Shown piece after piece: positions 51,661 through 60,127 of a stretch of 64,000 bases of DNA. The notes under the pieces are model-generated. The model did no database searches and was not told the DNA's origin. It saw nothing but the letters and a program-made list of their open reading frames with translations. Location of the stretch: NCBI GenBank assembly GCA_031415695.1, contig JANOSH010000056.1:1-64000 (forward strand), read 5' to 3'. The position numbers were made by a program, and so were the translations under genes. This stretch comes from JANOSH01 sp031415695 (GTDB taxonomy: Bacteria; Actinomycetota; Acidimicrobiia; Acidimicrobiales; Ilumatobacteraceae). The stretch's first letter is position 1. Every line of letters begins with the position of its first letter.

Positions 51661-52496
51661 TGCTTCACCGCGATCAACCGCCGCCGGCTGACTCCGGTGG
51701 TCGCGAATACGACCGTGAACAGGGCGGCACCAACCAGCACAATGCTTGGGCCGGACTGGATGTCGAGGTGGTAGCTCACGTTCATCCCGACAAACCCGCA
51801 CAGGGCCCCGATTGCGGTAGCGAGCATGAGCATCCGAGAGAACGAGTTCGTCAGCATCCGAGCGACCGTTGCCGGGATGACGAGGTTGGCGGCAATCAGG
51901 GTGACGCCAAGAATCTGCATCGTGGCCAGGATTGACGTGGCGAGAACCAGCGTGAGACCCGCATCGACCCATGCCGTAGGTACGCCCGAGGCTTGGGCTA
52001 CGTCGGGGTCGAACGTGGTGAACAAGAGCGACCGATACCCGACAAAAAGCGCTACGGACACTGCGATGGTAAGTGCAATGATTGCAAGTACGTCGGCACG
52101 ATCGATACCCAAGATGCTGCCGAACAATGCGGCGTCGAAGCTGCGGCCCTGTCGTCCGAATACGGCAAAGAGGGCCAACCCCAGTGCGAAAGACGCCGTG
52201 GTGATGACACCGATTGCCGCGTCCGCACCTATCACTCGGCGGCGTGTGACACCGTTGATCAAGAGCCCCGATGCCACGCCCCAAACGCCGGCGCCGAGCA
52301 CGAAGTTGATGCCGAGCAACGCGCTCGCGGCGAACCCACCAAAGATGGCGTGTGACAAGCCGTGACCGATGTAGCTCATCCCCTTCAACACCACATACAC
52401 GCCCACAAGGGCACACAACGCGCCCGCGAACGTGGCTGCGATGAGTCCGTTCCGGAAGAACTCAAACTCGAATGGGCGTAGCAGTTGGTCAATCAC
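51657..52496 (-). CDS. znuB: Metal ABC transporter permease (ZnuB-like)
   Basis: 279-aa membrane protein of the ABC-3 family with about eight helices; GLSHAIFGGFAASALLGIN is the family's early motif and GVTLIAANLVIPATVARMLT the late coupling loop. It overlaps both ZnuC (by four bases) and Zur. It forms the pore for zinc or manganese uptake. Confidence 0.88.
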   Translation of the reverse strand: MIDQLLRPFEFEFFRNGLIAATFAGALCALVGVYVVLKGMSYIGHGLSHAIFGGFAASALLGINFVLGAGVWGVASGLLINGVTRRRVIGADAAIGVITTASFALGLALFAVFGRQGRSFDAALFGSILGIDRADVLAIIALTIAVSVALFVGYRSLLFTTFDPDVAQASGVPTAWVDAGLTLVLATSILATMQILGVTLIAANLVIPATVARMLTNSFSRMLMLATAIGALCGFVGMNVSYHLDIQSGPSIVLVGAALFTVVFATTGVSRRRLIAVKQ

Positions 52497-53284
52497 ATTG
52501 CGCTCCGGCGAAATGGCACGACGTTGCCGTGCGCTTGCGAATACCGGTCAAGGACGACAGGCATTCCTGCGTGTTCCAGCACCTCCATACCGGCACCAAA
52601 CGTCTGTTCAAGCACGTCGGAGGTGAGCACGTGGCGGGGGGAACCTTGGGCGATGATTCCCACGTTCAGGCAGATGAGATGAGGAAGATGCGACGCCATT
52701 CCGTTCAGGTCGTGAGTGGTGAGCACGATGCTCATACCGACCTGATTGAGATCTTCGAGCAGGTGCAGCACCTCGTGACGGGTACGGGCGTCGACCCCCG
52801 ACGTCGGTTCGTCCATGAGTAGCAACTGCGGATCGCCCAGCAACGCCCGCGCAATGAAAACACGTTGCTGCTGACCGCCCGAGAGTTCGCGAATATGTCG
52901 GTCGACCAGATCGCCGATGCCAAGGCGAGCGAGCACATCGTTCATGGCATCACGTTCGCAACGGCTCGGCCACGGCAACAGCCGACCGCGAGTTCGGGCC
53001 ATGAGCACGCACTCGCCCACCGTGACCGGAAAGTTCCAGTCGACTGTCTCGACCTGGGGGACATACCCAATCCGCAACCCCTGCGAGCGGTGGACCGAGC
53101 CATGACGGGGATGGATGCTTCCGAGGAGGACCTTGAGCAGCGTGGTCTTGCCTGACCCTGATGGCCCAACAATGCCTGTGAACTGCGCTGGTTGAATCGA
53201 GAGATCGATTTTGCTGAGAACCTCATCGGTTGCATATGCGCAGGTCACGGCTTGCAACCGGATCAGAGGGTCGGGCCGACTCAT
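52493..53284 (-). CDS. znuC: Metal ABC transporter ATPase (ZnuC-like)
   Basis: 263 aa. Walker A GPSGSGKTT, signature ELSGGQQQRVFIARAL, Walker B LLLMDEPTSGVD and H-loop LTTHDLNG are all intact. GTG/ATG start overlaps the substrate-binding gene's stop by four bases. It powers uptake with ZnuB. Confidence 0.92.
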   Translation of the reverse strand: MSRPDPLIRLQAVTCAYATDEVLSKIDLSIQPAQFTGIVGPSGSGKTTLLKVLLGSIHPRHGSVHRSQGLRIGYVPQVETVDWNFPVTVGECVLMARTRGRLLPWPSRCERDAMNDVLARLGIGDLVDRHIRELSGGQQQRVFIARALLGDPQLLLMDEPTSGVDARTRHEVLHLLEDLNQVGMSIVLTTHDLNGMASHLPHLICLNVGIIAQGSPRHVLTSDVLEQTFGAGMEVLEHAGMPVVLDRYSQAHGNVVPFRRSAM

Positions 53285-54300
53285 TGTGGGTAGCTCGCTT
53301 GATCAGGAACCGTGTTTCGAATGGTGAGATTGCGAAGGGCAGTTGCGTCGCCGCCGAGCGCTTCAGTCATGGTGATGAAGTCGAACCGCATTAGGCCCAG
53401 CCACGAATGTTGGGGTTCACCCGGACGGCCAGGTAGATCATCGTCGCGGAGTTCGTCCACGTACCTAACGCCGGCTTCCTTTCCGATTTGTTTGAGGACA
53501 GGGCTGGGAAACACCTCCGATCCGAAGATGGCCGGCACGTCGCTGGCCCGAACCTGGTCGATGAGGTTGGCGACCTCGGCGGGCGTCGGGTCCTCGAAGT
53601 CCGATATTTGGATTGCCCCGATCACAGTCCAGCCGTACGTCCTGGCGAAGTAGGCGTAGGCGTCGTGGTAGGTCAGAAGCTTGCGGACCTGGACCGTCGC
53701 GAAGGCCGTGCGCATGGCGGCATCGAACTCGTCAATGACGGTAGAGAACGCTGCGTAGTTACTGCGATAGTACGCAGCGTTACGCGGGTCTCGCCGCGAC
53801 ATATCGTCGCTAACGATCTCCGCATACCTGCGCGCCAGGGTGGGGTCGGTCCACAGGTGAGGGTTGGGTTTGCCATCTTCGAGCGGGAATGAGAAATCGA
53901 AAATATGCTCGGCTTCGGGGATCGCAAGTGCACCGAGTTCGACTATCGCTGCACCTTCGCCCATGTTGGCAACCGCCAGTGCCCGAGTTGGCGTTTCGAG
54001 ATCTAGGCCGTTCAAATAGATCACGTCGGCCGTAGAGAGTTTCTCGGCAACGCTGGGTTGTGGTTCGAAGGTGTGGGAGTTGGTTCCTTCGGGCACGATG
54101 CCCGTTACTACGGCCCGGTCCCTGACAATGCTCGACACGATGCTCGTGATCGGGGCGACCGTCGTGACAATGCGCAACCGGGAATCGTCGACTCTTTTGA
54201 AACTGTCAGCGTTCGACCTGTCAGCATTCCCGCACCCAACCCCCACCAGCGCCGCCATGACTACTAGAGCCACTCGTTTGCTACAGCGATGCTCTCGCAT
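53281..54300 (-). CDS. znuA: Zinc/metal-binding lipoprotein (ZnuA-like)
   Basis: 339 aa from ATG 54300 with a lipoprotein signal (RVALVVMAALVGVGC, Cys23). Metal ligands by family position: His76 in TNSHTFEPQ, His148 in NPHLWTDP, His212 in TYHDAYAYF and a late acidic residue (Glu262 or Asp287 region). No long His-rich loop. The gene frame is open upstream across an A9 run into an ECF sigma factor, so as written the two are fused; an ATG, a leader and a TAATG overlap in the shifted frame show the natural gene start. Periplasmic-equivalent receptor for ZnuBC. Confidence 0.85.
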   Translation of the reverse strand: MREHRCSKRVALVVMAALVGVGCGNADRSNADSFKRVDDSRLRIVTTVAPITSIVSSIVRDRAVVTGIVPEGTNSHTFEPQPSVAEKLSTADVIYLNGLDLETPTRALAVANMGEGAAIVELGALAIPEAEHIFDFSFPLEDGKPNPHLWTDPTLARRYAEIVSDDMSRRDPRNAAYYRSNYAAFSTVIDEFDAAMRTAFATVQVRKLLTYHDAYAYFARTYGWTVIGAIQISDFEDPTPAEVANLIDQVRASDVPAIFGSEVFPSPVLKQIGKEAGVRYVDELRDDDLPGRPGEPQHSWLGLMRFDFITMTEALGGDATALRNLTIRNTVPDQASYPQ

Positions 54301-54873
54301 TAGTTGGCGTTTTTTTTTGACTCCGTCACCCAAATCGGTGAGAGCCGGGCGAAGGCGAACGAGACCGAGTCGTACTCGCGACTTGACGGTTCCTTCCGGA
54401 ATGCCGCTGAGCCGAGCGACTTCGCAAAAGGTGCGCTCCGCACAGATGGAGCTGGTGATTGCGTCTCGCTGGCGAGGGTCCAGTAGGCCGAGCGCTTCAT
54501 GTACCCGGGTCGCTTTTTCTTGACGAAGGATCGGTTCCAGAACCAGCACGTCATCGGGTGCTCCACTCGTGGAACGCTGGCGTGACAGCGCGTCTCGTCG
54601 TCGTCGTCTTGACTCGCTTCGCACGGTGTCGATGGCGACGCCGCGAGCCAACACCATGAGGTATGTGTGCATTGTTCCTTTGGTCGGGTCGAACGCGCCC
54701 GGGTTGCGCCACAACCGTAGGAACACCTCTTGGGTCACGTCGGCCGCCATCTCGGCACCGCACACCATCCGGGCTCGATGTTGCACCGCAGCGGCGTGCA
54801 TTCGGAATACCTCGGTCATCGCATGATGGCGATTGGCGTTCCATGCCTCACTCCAGTGCAGATCATTGGACAT
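54300..54873 (-). CDS. ECF sigma factor, fused in frame to the downstream lipoprotein
   Basis: About 191 residues before the ZnuA start. Sigma region 2 (VTQEVFLRLWRNPGAFDPTK, then YLMVLARGVAIDTVRSESRR) and region 4 (LLDPRQRDAITSSICAERTF, then SGIPEGTVKSRVRLG) are complete. In the frame as given, there is no stop before ZnuA. One A fewer in the A9 run would give the tail KKNAN and a TAA overlapping the ZnuA ATG. The group and anti-sigma factor are unknown. It may drive the metal operon. ATG 54873 is used; ATGs at 54900 and 54903 are alternatives. Confidence 0.8.
54310..54318 (-). other. A9 homopolymer at the sigma-ZnuA junction
   Basis: Nine consecutive A (T on the plus strand) encode Lys-Lys-Lys at the end of the ECF domain. 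It sits 10 bp before the ZnuA ATG. Its length decides between one fused protein and two overlapping genes, and it is a good site for polymerase or ribosome slippage or for sequencing error. Confidence 0.85.
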
Positions 54874-54972
54874 GGCCGAATCGGGCGCAACAAGCGGCAT
54901 CATGGCGGCCGTTCGGCGCGTCGACTGTTTTGGATTGGTCAGGTCGGTGCAAATCGACGACGACGACGGGAT

Positions 54973-55389
54973 TTACTCGGCTCGTCTGGACGCGGCCCGG
55001 TTAGCTTTGACAATGGCCGCGACTAGTCCAGCCTTGGTCATCCGGGAGCGGCCCCTGATCTCGAGCCGTCGGGCCACACCCAAGAGGTGCTGTTTGGTCG
55101 CGTATGCATTGACGCCCTCGGCGGTGGGCGTGTCGCCCCTGAGGGCCTCATTCCCTCGCTTGGCGTCCTGATCGTCGCTGGGGCCCCGTTCATCCTTGGG
55201 CTCCCAGTGATCACCGACTTTTTCGAAGGAGTGTTTGAGGGAGCCGAACGCAATCCGATGTGCGGCCTCGCCGTTTCCGTGGGCTTCCTCGGCCGCCTCC
55301 AACGTGTGGATGTACGTCTCCTGCGCCTTCTTCGGTGACCGCTTCAACGTGGATGGAAGTCGGTCCCGCTCCTGGCTGTTCAGCACCAT
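54973..55389 (-). CDS. ChaB-family protein with Rho-N-like C-terminus
   Basis: 138 aa. The ChaB domain (RSPKKAQETYIHTLEAAEEA, then HRIAFGSLKHSFEKVGDHW) is at about 15-65 and a SAP/Rho-N-like domain (TKQHLLGVARRLEIRGRSRM, TKAGLVAAIVKAN) at the end. ChaB is linked to cation transport regulation in E. coli, but actinobacterial forms may bind nucleic acid. It lies 69 bp upstream of the sigma gene. Confidence 0.8.
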   Translation of the reverse strand: MVLNSQERDRLPSTLKRSPKKAQETYIHTLEAAEEAHGNGEAAHRIAFGSLKHSFEKVGDHWEPKDERGPSDDQDAKRGNEALRGDTPTAEGVNAYATKQHLLGVARRLEIRGRSRMTKAGLVAAIVKANRAASRRAE

Positions 55390-55524
55390 ACTCCTGAACC
55401 TACCCAGAGTGCCGCACGCCCAAACGTGACGAAGGGTCCTCGGGCATCACTAAAATCGCTGGACGCTATGATGCCTGCGACTGGGAGGTCTGGTGCGGTA
55501 CTGCCCAACTGAACCTGAAGTGAG

Positions 55525-58500
55525 ATGGGTGTAATCGTGTGGGGTGACGAACCGTCTCCGGTCGTCGGTACTCGTCGATTGCAACACGAAGTGCTGCGTG
55601 CGATTGGGGTGCTCGCGGTAGTGGGCTTGTGCTACGTCGCTGGGGCGGAGTTGGCGTGGCGCATCTTTGGCGCGGCCGACATTGGGCTGGTCTTCTTTCC
55701 GCCGGCGGGAGTGACCTTGGCGGCGCTCGTGTTGTTGCCGCGCCGGCAATGGTGGGCGGTAGTGGTTGCGATCGTTGTCGCAGAGTTGAGTGTCGACCTC
55801 GAGCACGGGCTGTCGCTGGGCGTGGCGGCCGGGTATGCGCTGGCTAACACCGTGGAACCGTTTGTCGGGGCGATGTTGCTCTTGAGGCTAACGGGTGGGA
55901 GGGTGGAGTTCGGCCGTCGTGTCGGCATGCTGCGGTTCCTCGTGGCGGCCGTTGGAGCGGGTGGCGCGGCGGGCGCAGTGATCGGCGGCTGGGTCAAGTC
56001 GGTTGACTCGGCTGTTCCGTGGTGGAACGCGGCGTTGCACTGGTGGGCTGGCGATGGATTGGGCATTCTCGCCATCGCTGTTCCGATTCTTGTGTGGCGG
56101 GAACTGGCTCTCCTACGGGGTCGCCGGCTGGTCGAGGGGATCGTGCTGCTCATCACGCTCGTTGTAGCGAGCGTGATGAGCTACTGGGCGCTCGAGGTTC
56201 CGCCAGCATTCATGGTTCTTCCCCTGATGGTGTGGGTGGCGGTACGGTTCGAAACCCCCGGCGTGGCTGTCGGCAGCGCTGTCATGGCAGTGATTGCCAA
56301 CGTGGCCACTGCCTCCGGTCGCGGTCCGTTCGCTTCGATCGACGTGTCCCCACAGAGTCAACTCGCGGTAGCGCAGCTGTCTCTGGGGGCAGTGATTCTC
56401 ACTGTCTGGCTTCTCGCCACCGAGTCGCGTGAACGCAAGGAGATCGCAACACAGCAAGCGAATGAGCGGGCTTCCCAGGCTGAAGCTGCCACGGCAGCCG
56501 CAATGGGCGAGCTGAGCGAGGTTCTCTCCAGGCAAACCACCGTCGACGAGATCGTTGACGTTGTCGCCTCGCATATTCGCGCCCGTTTCGACGGAGCGAA
56601 CGTCGCGATCGGAACGCACGATCCCGACGCTGATCGGGTCCAACCGGTCTCGCCGAGATTGCCCGACAGCGACCAACTCGGCGTTATGGCGGCGATGCCG
56701 CTCACGGTCGGAGGAGTCGGGCACGGGGCGCTTATTGTGACGAGAAAATCTGCCGTACCTTTCGACGTCGCGGAACGCGACATCCTCGAAGCGATCGCAG
56801 GATCAGTCAGTCGGGCTCTCGAGAGGATACGACTCTTCGAAGCAGAACGCGTAGCCCGGCTCGAGGCGCAACTGGCGCACGGTGAGGTAGCCAAGCTCCT
56901 CAAGCGCGCCGAATTCGAAGCGGAGCGGTTGCGGGAAAGTGAGAACGGATTCAAGCTGCTCGCCGATCAGTCACCGCTGATTGTGTGGGTGCAAGACACC
57001 GCCGGTCGCCAAGAGTGGGCGAATCAGCGGTACTGCGAGTTTTTCGGTGTCTCTCGCGACCAGTTGAACCTGGACCGCTGGCAGTCGCGTACCCACCCGC
57101 AAGACATGGAGGCGCATGTCGCCACCCTTCAGGGTGCAGTCGCCGATCGAAAACCGTTTCACTCGCAGTCCCGCACTCGACGCGCCGACGGTGAGTGGCG
57201 CTGGATGGAAACCTGGGCGCGCCCGCGCTTTGATCCGGCCGGTGTCTACATGGGTCACGTTGGTACCGCAGTCGACATTACCGATCGGCGCGAGGCCGAG
57301 ACCGAACTGCAGGAACGCGCATCTCTCGACGCGTTTCAGGTCCGTCTTGCTGACGCTCTGCGCGACCTTGACGATGAACAGTCGATCAAATGGGAGGTTA
57401 TACAGCTCCTCGCCCAACATCTTGAATGCGCCAGCGCCCGTTTCGTATCCATCGGCGACAACCGCGATGGCTCGGTCGACGAGGCAGTGCCAGCCAGCAT
57501 GTCGTCGATAGATGCGATGGAATTCCAGCTCGCAGATGTCGGGACCAAGATCCTTCTGGCGGTGCGACCAGACGAGACGATCGTCGTCCACGACGTGGCG
57601 GCTGACGAACGGCTCGGTGATGTCGAGCGTCGGGCTGCGGCCAAATCGAGCGTGGTGTCGATCGTGGTGCAGCCCATGGCCGGTGACGCAGACACCACGC
57701 ACGTTTTGGTAGTCGCCCGGAGCGAGCCGCACCGATGGAGCATGTACGAGGTCGCCGCGATCAAACAGGCCGCTGAACGCACTGCTCAGGCGGTCAGGCG
57801 AGGTAGCGACGAACGCCTGGAACAGGCCCAACGGGCTCGCGCTGAATTGGTCGGGAATTTGCTCGATAGTCTTCAGTCGCAGCCGGGGCTGACTGAAGCT
57901 GCGCAGCTTCTGGTCGAAACTCTTGTGCCTGCTGTGGCGGACTACGCGACCGTTGAGCAATTCATCCCAGGTTTCGAGCTCATCGGGATCACCCACCGCG
58001 ATCCGAATCTCCTTCCTGTGCTGCGCGCGCTGCGTGAGCACCACCGGCTCGAACCCAGCGACACGCACGCCGCCGCTCATGCGGCGCGACACCGTCAACC
58101 GCAGTTGCTCTCCGTCATCACGCCAGCGATGCGAGCAGAGTTCGCCACCGACAATCAGACAGCGGCACTGCTGAATGAACTCGGGCCTCGGTCGAACATA
58201 ATGGTTCCACTCGATTTCGGGGGCGGGACGCGTGGAACACTGCTCGTTGGTCACTCTGACCCAACACGCAAGCCGTACAACGAAGACGACCTCGCGTTTG
58301 TGACCGATCTGGCACGACGGGTCGAAGTATCGCTCGCCGCCAAACGTGTTCGAAACGCTGAGCATCAGATCGCTGTGACCCTTCAGAACGCTTTGCTGCC
58401 CGACACCATCCGGTGGGATCCATCGGTAACGATCGAGGCCCGCTATGCGGCGGCCGGCGACCAGTTGCAAGTTGGCGGGGATTGGTACGATACCTTCGCC

Positions 58501-59508
58501 TGGCCCGATGGTCGCATTGGGATGATGGTCGGTGACGTCGTGGGTCACAGCATTGAGTCGGCAGCTGCGATGGGACGGCTGCGGGCCGCGGCGTCAGCAC
58601 TCGCCGCCACCATCGAGTCCAGCCCGGCCAAACTCCTCGAAGCACTCGATCGCTTTGCACAATCGCCCGACGGGGTCGACTTCGCCACGGTGGCATGCGT
58701 CGTGATCGACCCGGCCACCGGTTTGTTGACCTATGCGTCCGCTGGCCACCCGCCGACCCTGGTGGTGACAGCAGGGAACTCGGTCCACCACCTGAGTAAC
58801 GCCCAATCCCCACCTCTGTGCGCATCCGTTCAAAGCAGCCGACCCGAGGCGACAATGACTTTGGAAGCCGGCTCGCTCGTTGTGCTCTACTCCGACGGGC
58901 TTATCGAACGGCGGCGCGAGTCGCTCGCGACTGGAATGTTGCGGCTTGAGACTGCGATCATCGACCGCTTCGAACAGTCAACAGCCGACATTCTGGATGG
59001 CCTGATTAGTGACCTCACGAACGAGTCGCCGGCGCAGGACGACATTGTCGTCGTCGCCTGTCGTTACATGCCTGCGCTCGCCGTACTGCATCTCGAAACG
59101 CCGGCACACGCCAGTGAACTCGCTGGGATCCGTCGACAACTCAGGCAATGGCTTCGCAGTCGCGACGCCGACACGGCAACTGAGCAGACAGTGTTGCTTG
59201 TCGTTGGCGAAGCGATTACGAATGTAGTCGACCACGCCTACCGACGACGGCCGCCATCGACCCGGACAGCCTTGAATGTGAACTCCGATCTCATCGTGCT
59301 CGACCTCGCGGATCACGGTCATCAGATCGTGGCTCACATCACTGACTTTGGAAGTTGGCGACAACCTGGTTCACACAGTCTTGATAGAGGTCGGGGAACC
59401 ACTATCATTGATCACTTGACCAGTCGACACACTCGTCAGAGTACGGTCCTTGGAACCACGGTGACCGTCGCTGTACCAACCGCTACTCTTCAGGTTGAGA
59501 CACCATGA
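55525..59508 (+). CDS. MASE1-GAF-PAS-GAF-SpoIIE phosphatase-HATPase switch protein
   Basis: 1327-aa membrane sensor. MASE1 at about 20-295 (about eight helices, with EPFVGAMLLLRL), GAF 325-435, PAS 465-590 (QEWANQRYCEFFGVSRDQL, then WRWMETWARPRFD), GAF-like modules to about 940, SpoIIE/PP2C phosphatase about 955-1170 (QVGGDWYDTFAWPDGRIGMM, VVGHSIESAAAMG, VLYSDGLIERR) and an RsbW-type kinase about 1190-1320 (VVGEAITNVVDHAYRRR, GRGTTIIDHLT). It would sense a signal and set phosphorylation of a STAS antagonist, such as the next gene, which overlaps it by four bases. Carrying phosphatase and kinase in one chain resembles mycobacterial Rv1364c. Confidence 0.88.
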   Translation: MGVIVWGDEPSPVVGTRRLQHEVLRAIGVLAVVGLCYVAGAELAWRIFGAADIGLVFFPPAGVTLAALVLLPRRQWWAVVVAIVVAELSVDLEHGLSLGVAAGYALANTVEPFVGAMLLLRLTGGRVEFGRRVGMLRFLVAAVGAGGAAGAVIGGWVKSVDSAVPWWNAALHWWAGDGLGILAIAVPILVWRELALLRGRRLVEGIVLLITLVVASVMSYWALEVPPAFMVLPLMVWVAVRFETPGVAVGSAVMAVIANVATASGRGPFASIDVSPQSQLAVAQLSLGAVILTVWLLATESRERKEIATQQANERASQAEAATAAAMGELSEVLSRQTTVDEIVDVVASHIRARFDGANVAIGTHDPDADRVQPVSPRLPDSDQLGVMAAMPLTVGGVGHGALIVTRKSAVPFDVAERDILEAIAGSVSRALERIRLFEAERVARLEAQLAHGEVAKLLKRAEFEAERLRESENGFKLLADQSPLIVWVQDTAGRQEWANQRYCEFFGVSRDQLNLDRWQSRTHPQDMEAHVATLQGAVADRKPFHSQSRTRRADGEWRWMETWARPRFDPAGVYMGHVGTAVDITDRREAETELQERASLDAFQVRLADALRDLDDEQSIKWEVIQLLAQHLECASARFVSIGDNRDGSVDEAVPASMSSIDAMEFQLADVGTKILLAVRPDETIVVHDVAADERLGDVERRAAAKSSVVSIVVQPMAGDADTTHVLVVARSEPHRWSMYEVAAIKQAAERTAQAVRRGSDERLEQAQRARAELVGNLLDSLQSQPGLTEAAQLLVETLVPAVADYATVEQFIPGFELIGITHRDPNLLPVLRALREHHRLEPSDTHAAAHAARHRQPQLLSVITPAMRAEFATDNQTAALLNELGPRSNIMVPLDFGGGTRGTLLVGHSDPTRKPYNEDDLAFVTDLARRVEVSLAAKRVRNAEHQIAVTLQNALLPDTIRWDPSVTIEARYAAAGDQLQVGGDWYDTFAWPDGRIGMMVGDVVGHSIESAAAMGRLRAAASALAATIESSPAKLLEALDRFAQSPDGVDFATVACVVIDPATGLLTYASAGHPPTLVVTAGNSVHHLSNAQSPPLCASVQSSRPEATMTLEAGSLVVLYSDGLIERRRESLATGMLRLETAIIDRFEQSTADILDGLISDLTNESPAQDDIVVVACRYMPALAVLHLETPAHASELAGIRRQLRQWLRSRDADTATEQTVLLVVGEAITNVVDHAYRRRPPSTRTALNVNSDLIVLDLADHGHQIVAHITDFGSWRQPGSHSLDRGRGTTIIDHLTSRHTRQSTVLGTTVTVAVPTATLQVETP

Positions 59509-59864
59509 GCGACCCTCTCGCCGAAATCCACACCACTTGCGAGACGCCTGGAGCCTTTACCGTCCGGATCGTCGGCGAGATCGACCTGTCCAACTTCGAC
59601 CTGGTCCATGGTCAACTCAACGAGGTCGCCGATTCCGCCCAACAGCTGATCCTTGATCTTTGCGCGGTTACCTACCTAGACAGCCATGGCCTGCGCATTC
59701 TGCAAAGCCTCGCTGACCGACACGCCCGCGGCGAGTTCGACCTCACGCTGGTGGCCCAGCCAAGCGACATCGTTCACCGGCTCCTAGCCATCACCCGTCT
59801 CGACCTGAACGTTCCCATCGTTGCGCCCGGCACCCCGGGCACGGGCAACGTTTCCCTGCACTGA
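59505..59864 (+). CDS. STAS-domain anti-sigma factor antagonist
   Basis: 119 aa, RsbV/SpoIIAA-like. The IVGEIDLSNFDLVHGQL strand-helix and TYLDSHGLRILQSLA are seen, with Ser60 after Asp59 as the likely phosphorylation site (DSxG). Its ATG overlaps the switch protein's stop by four bases, so it is the likely substrate of that protein's kinase and phosphatase domains. A Pro/Gly-rich tail follows. Confidence 0.88.
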   Translation: MSDPLAEIHTTCETPGAFTVRIVGEIDLSNFDLVHGQLNEVADSAQQLILDLCAVTYLDSHGLRILQSLADRHARGEFDLTLVAQPSDIVHRLLAITRLDLNVPIVAPGTPGTGNVSLH

Positions 59865-60127
59865 CCGCTTCGGTGCGACAAGAATCGTGTCTTGCCGACG
59901 AGTTTACGGGGTACTAATGCCCATAGCTGCTCCACAGCAAAGCGCCGAGATCCCCATCTCGTGTGCAACGTACGTGCCCAGTCCCTGCCGCAAGTGGACT
60001 GGGTACGTTCGCGTGGCGGTCAAGTTCACTGAGGTGCGCCGGAGCCGCGAATATGGTCCTTCTCCACTCAACGGTGCCGCTGAAGTCGTTGGAGACGTGC
60101 CGTCAATGCACCAAAGGTGGTTAACTC

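Noticed and set aside
51205..52416. A 403-aa fusion reading Zur with upstream sequence
   Set aside because: The extra 250 codons are a shifted reading of the ZnuB permease; the ATGA overlap gives the true Zur start at 51660.
56971..58548. 525-codon minus-strand frame
   Set aside because: Antisense to the MASE1-SpoIIE gene, with no recognisable domain.
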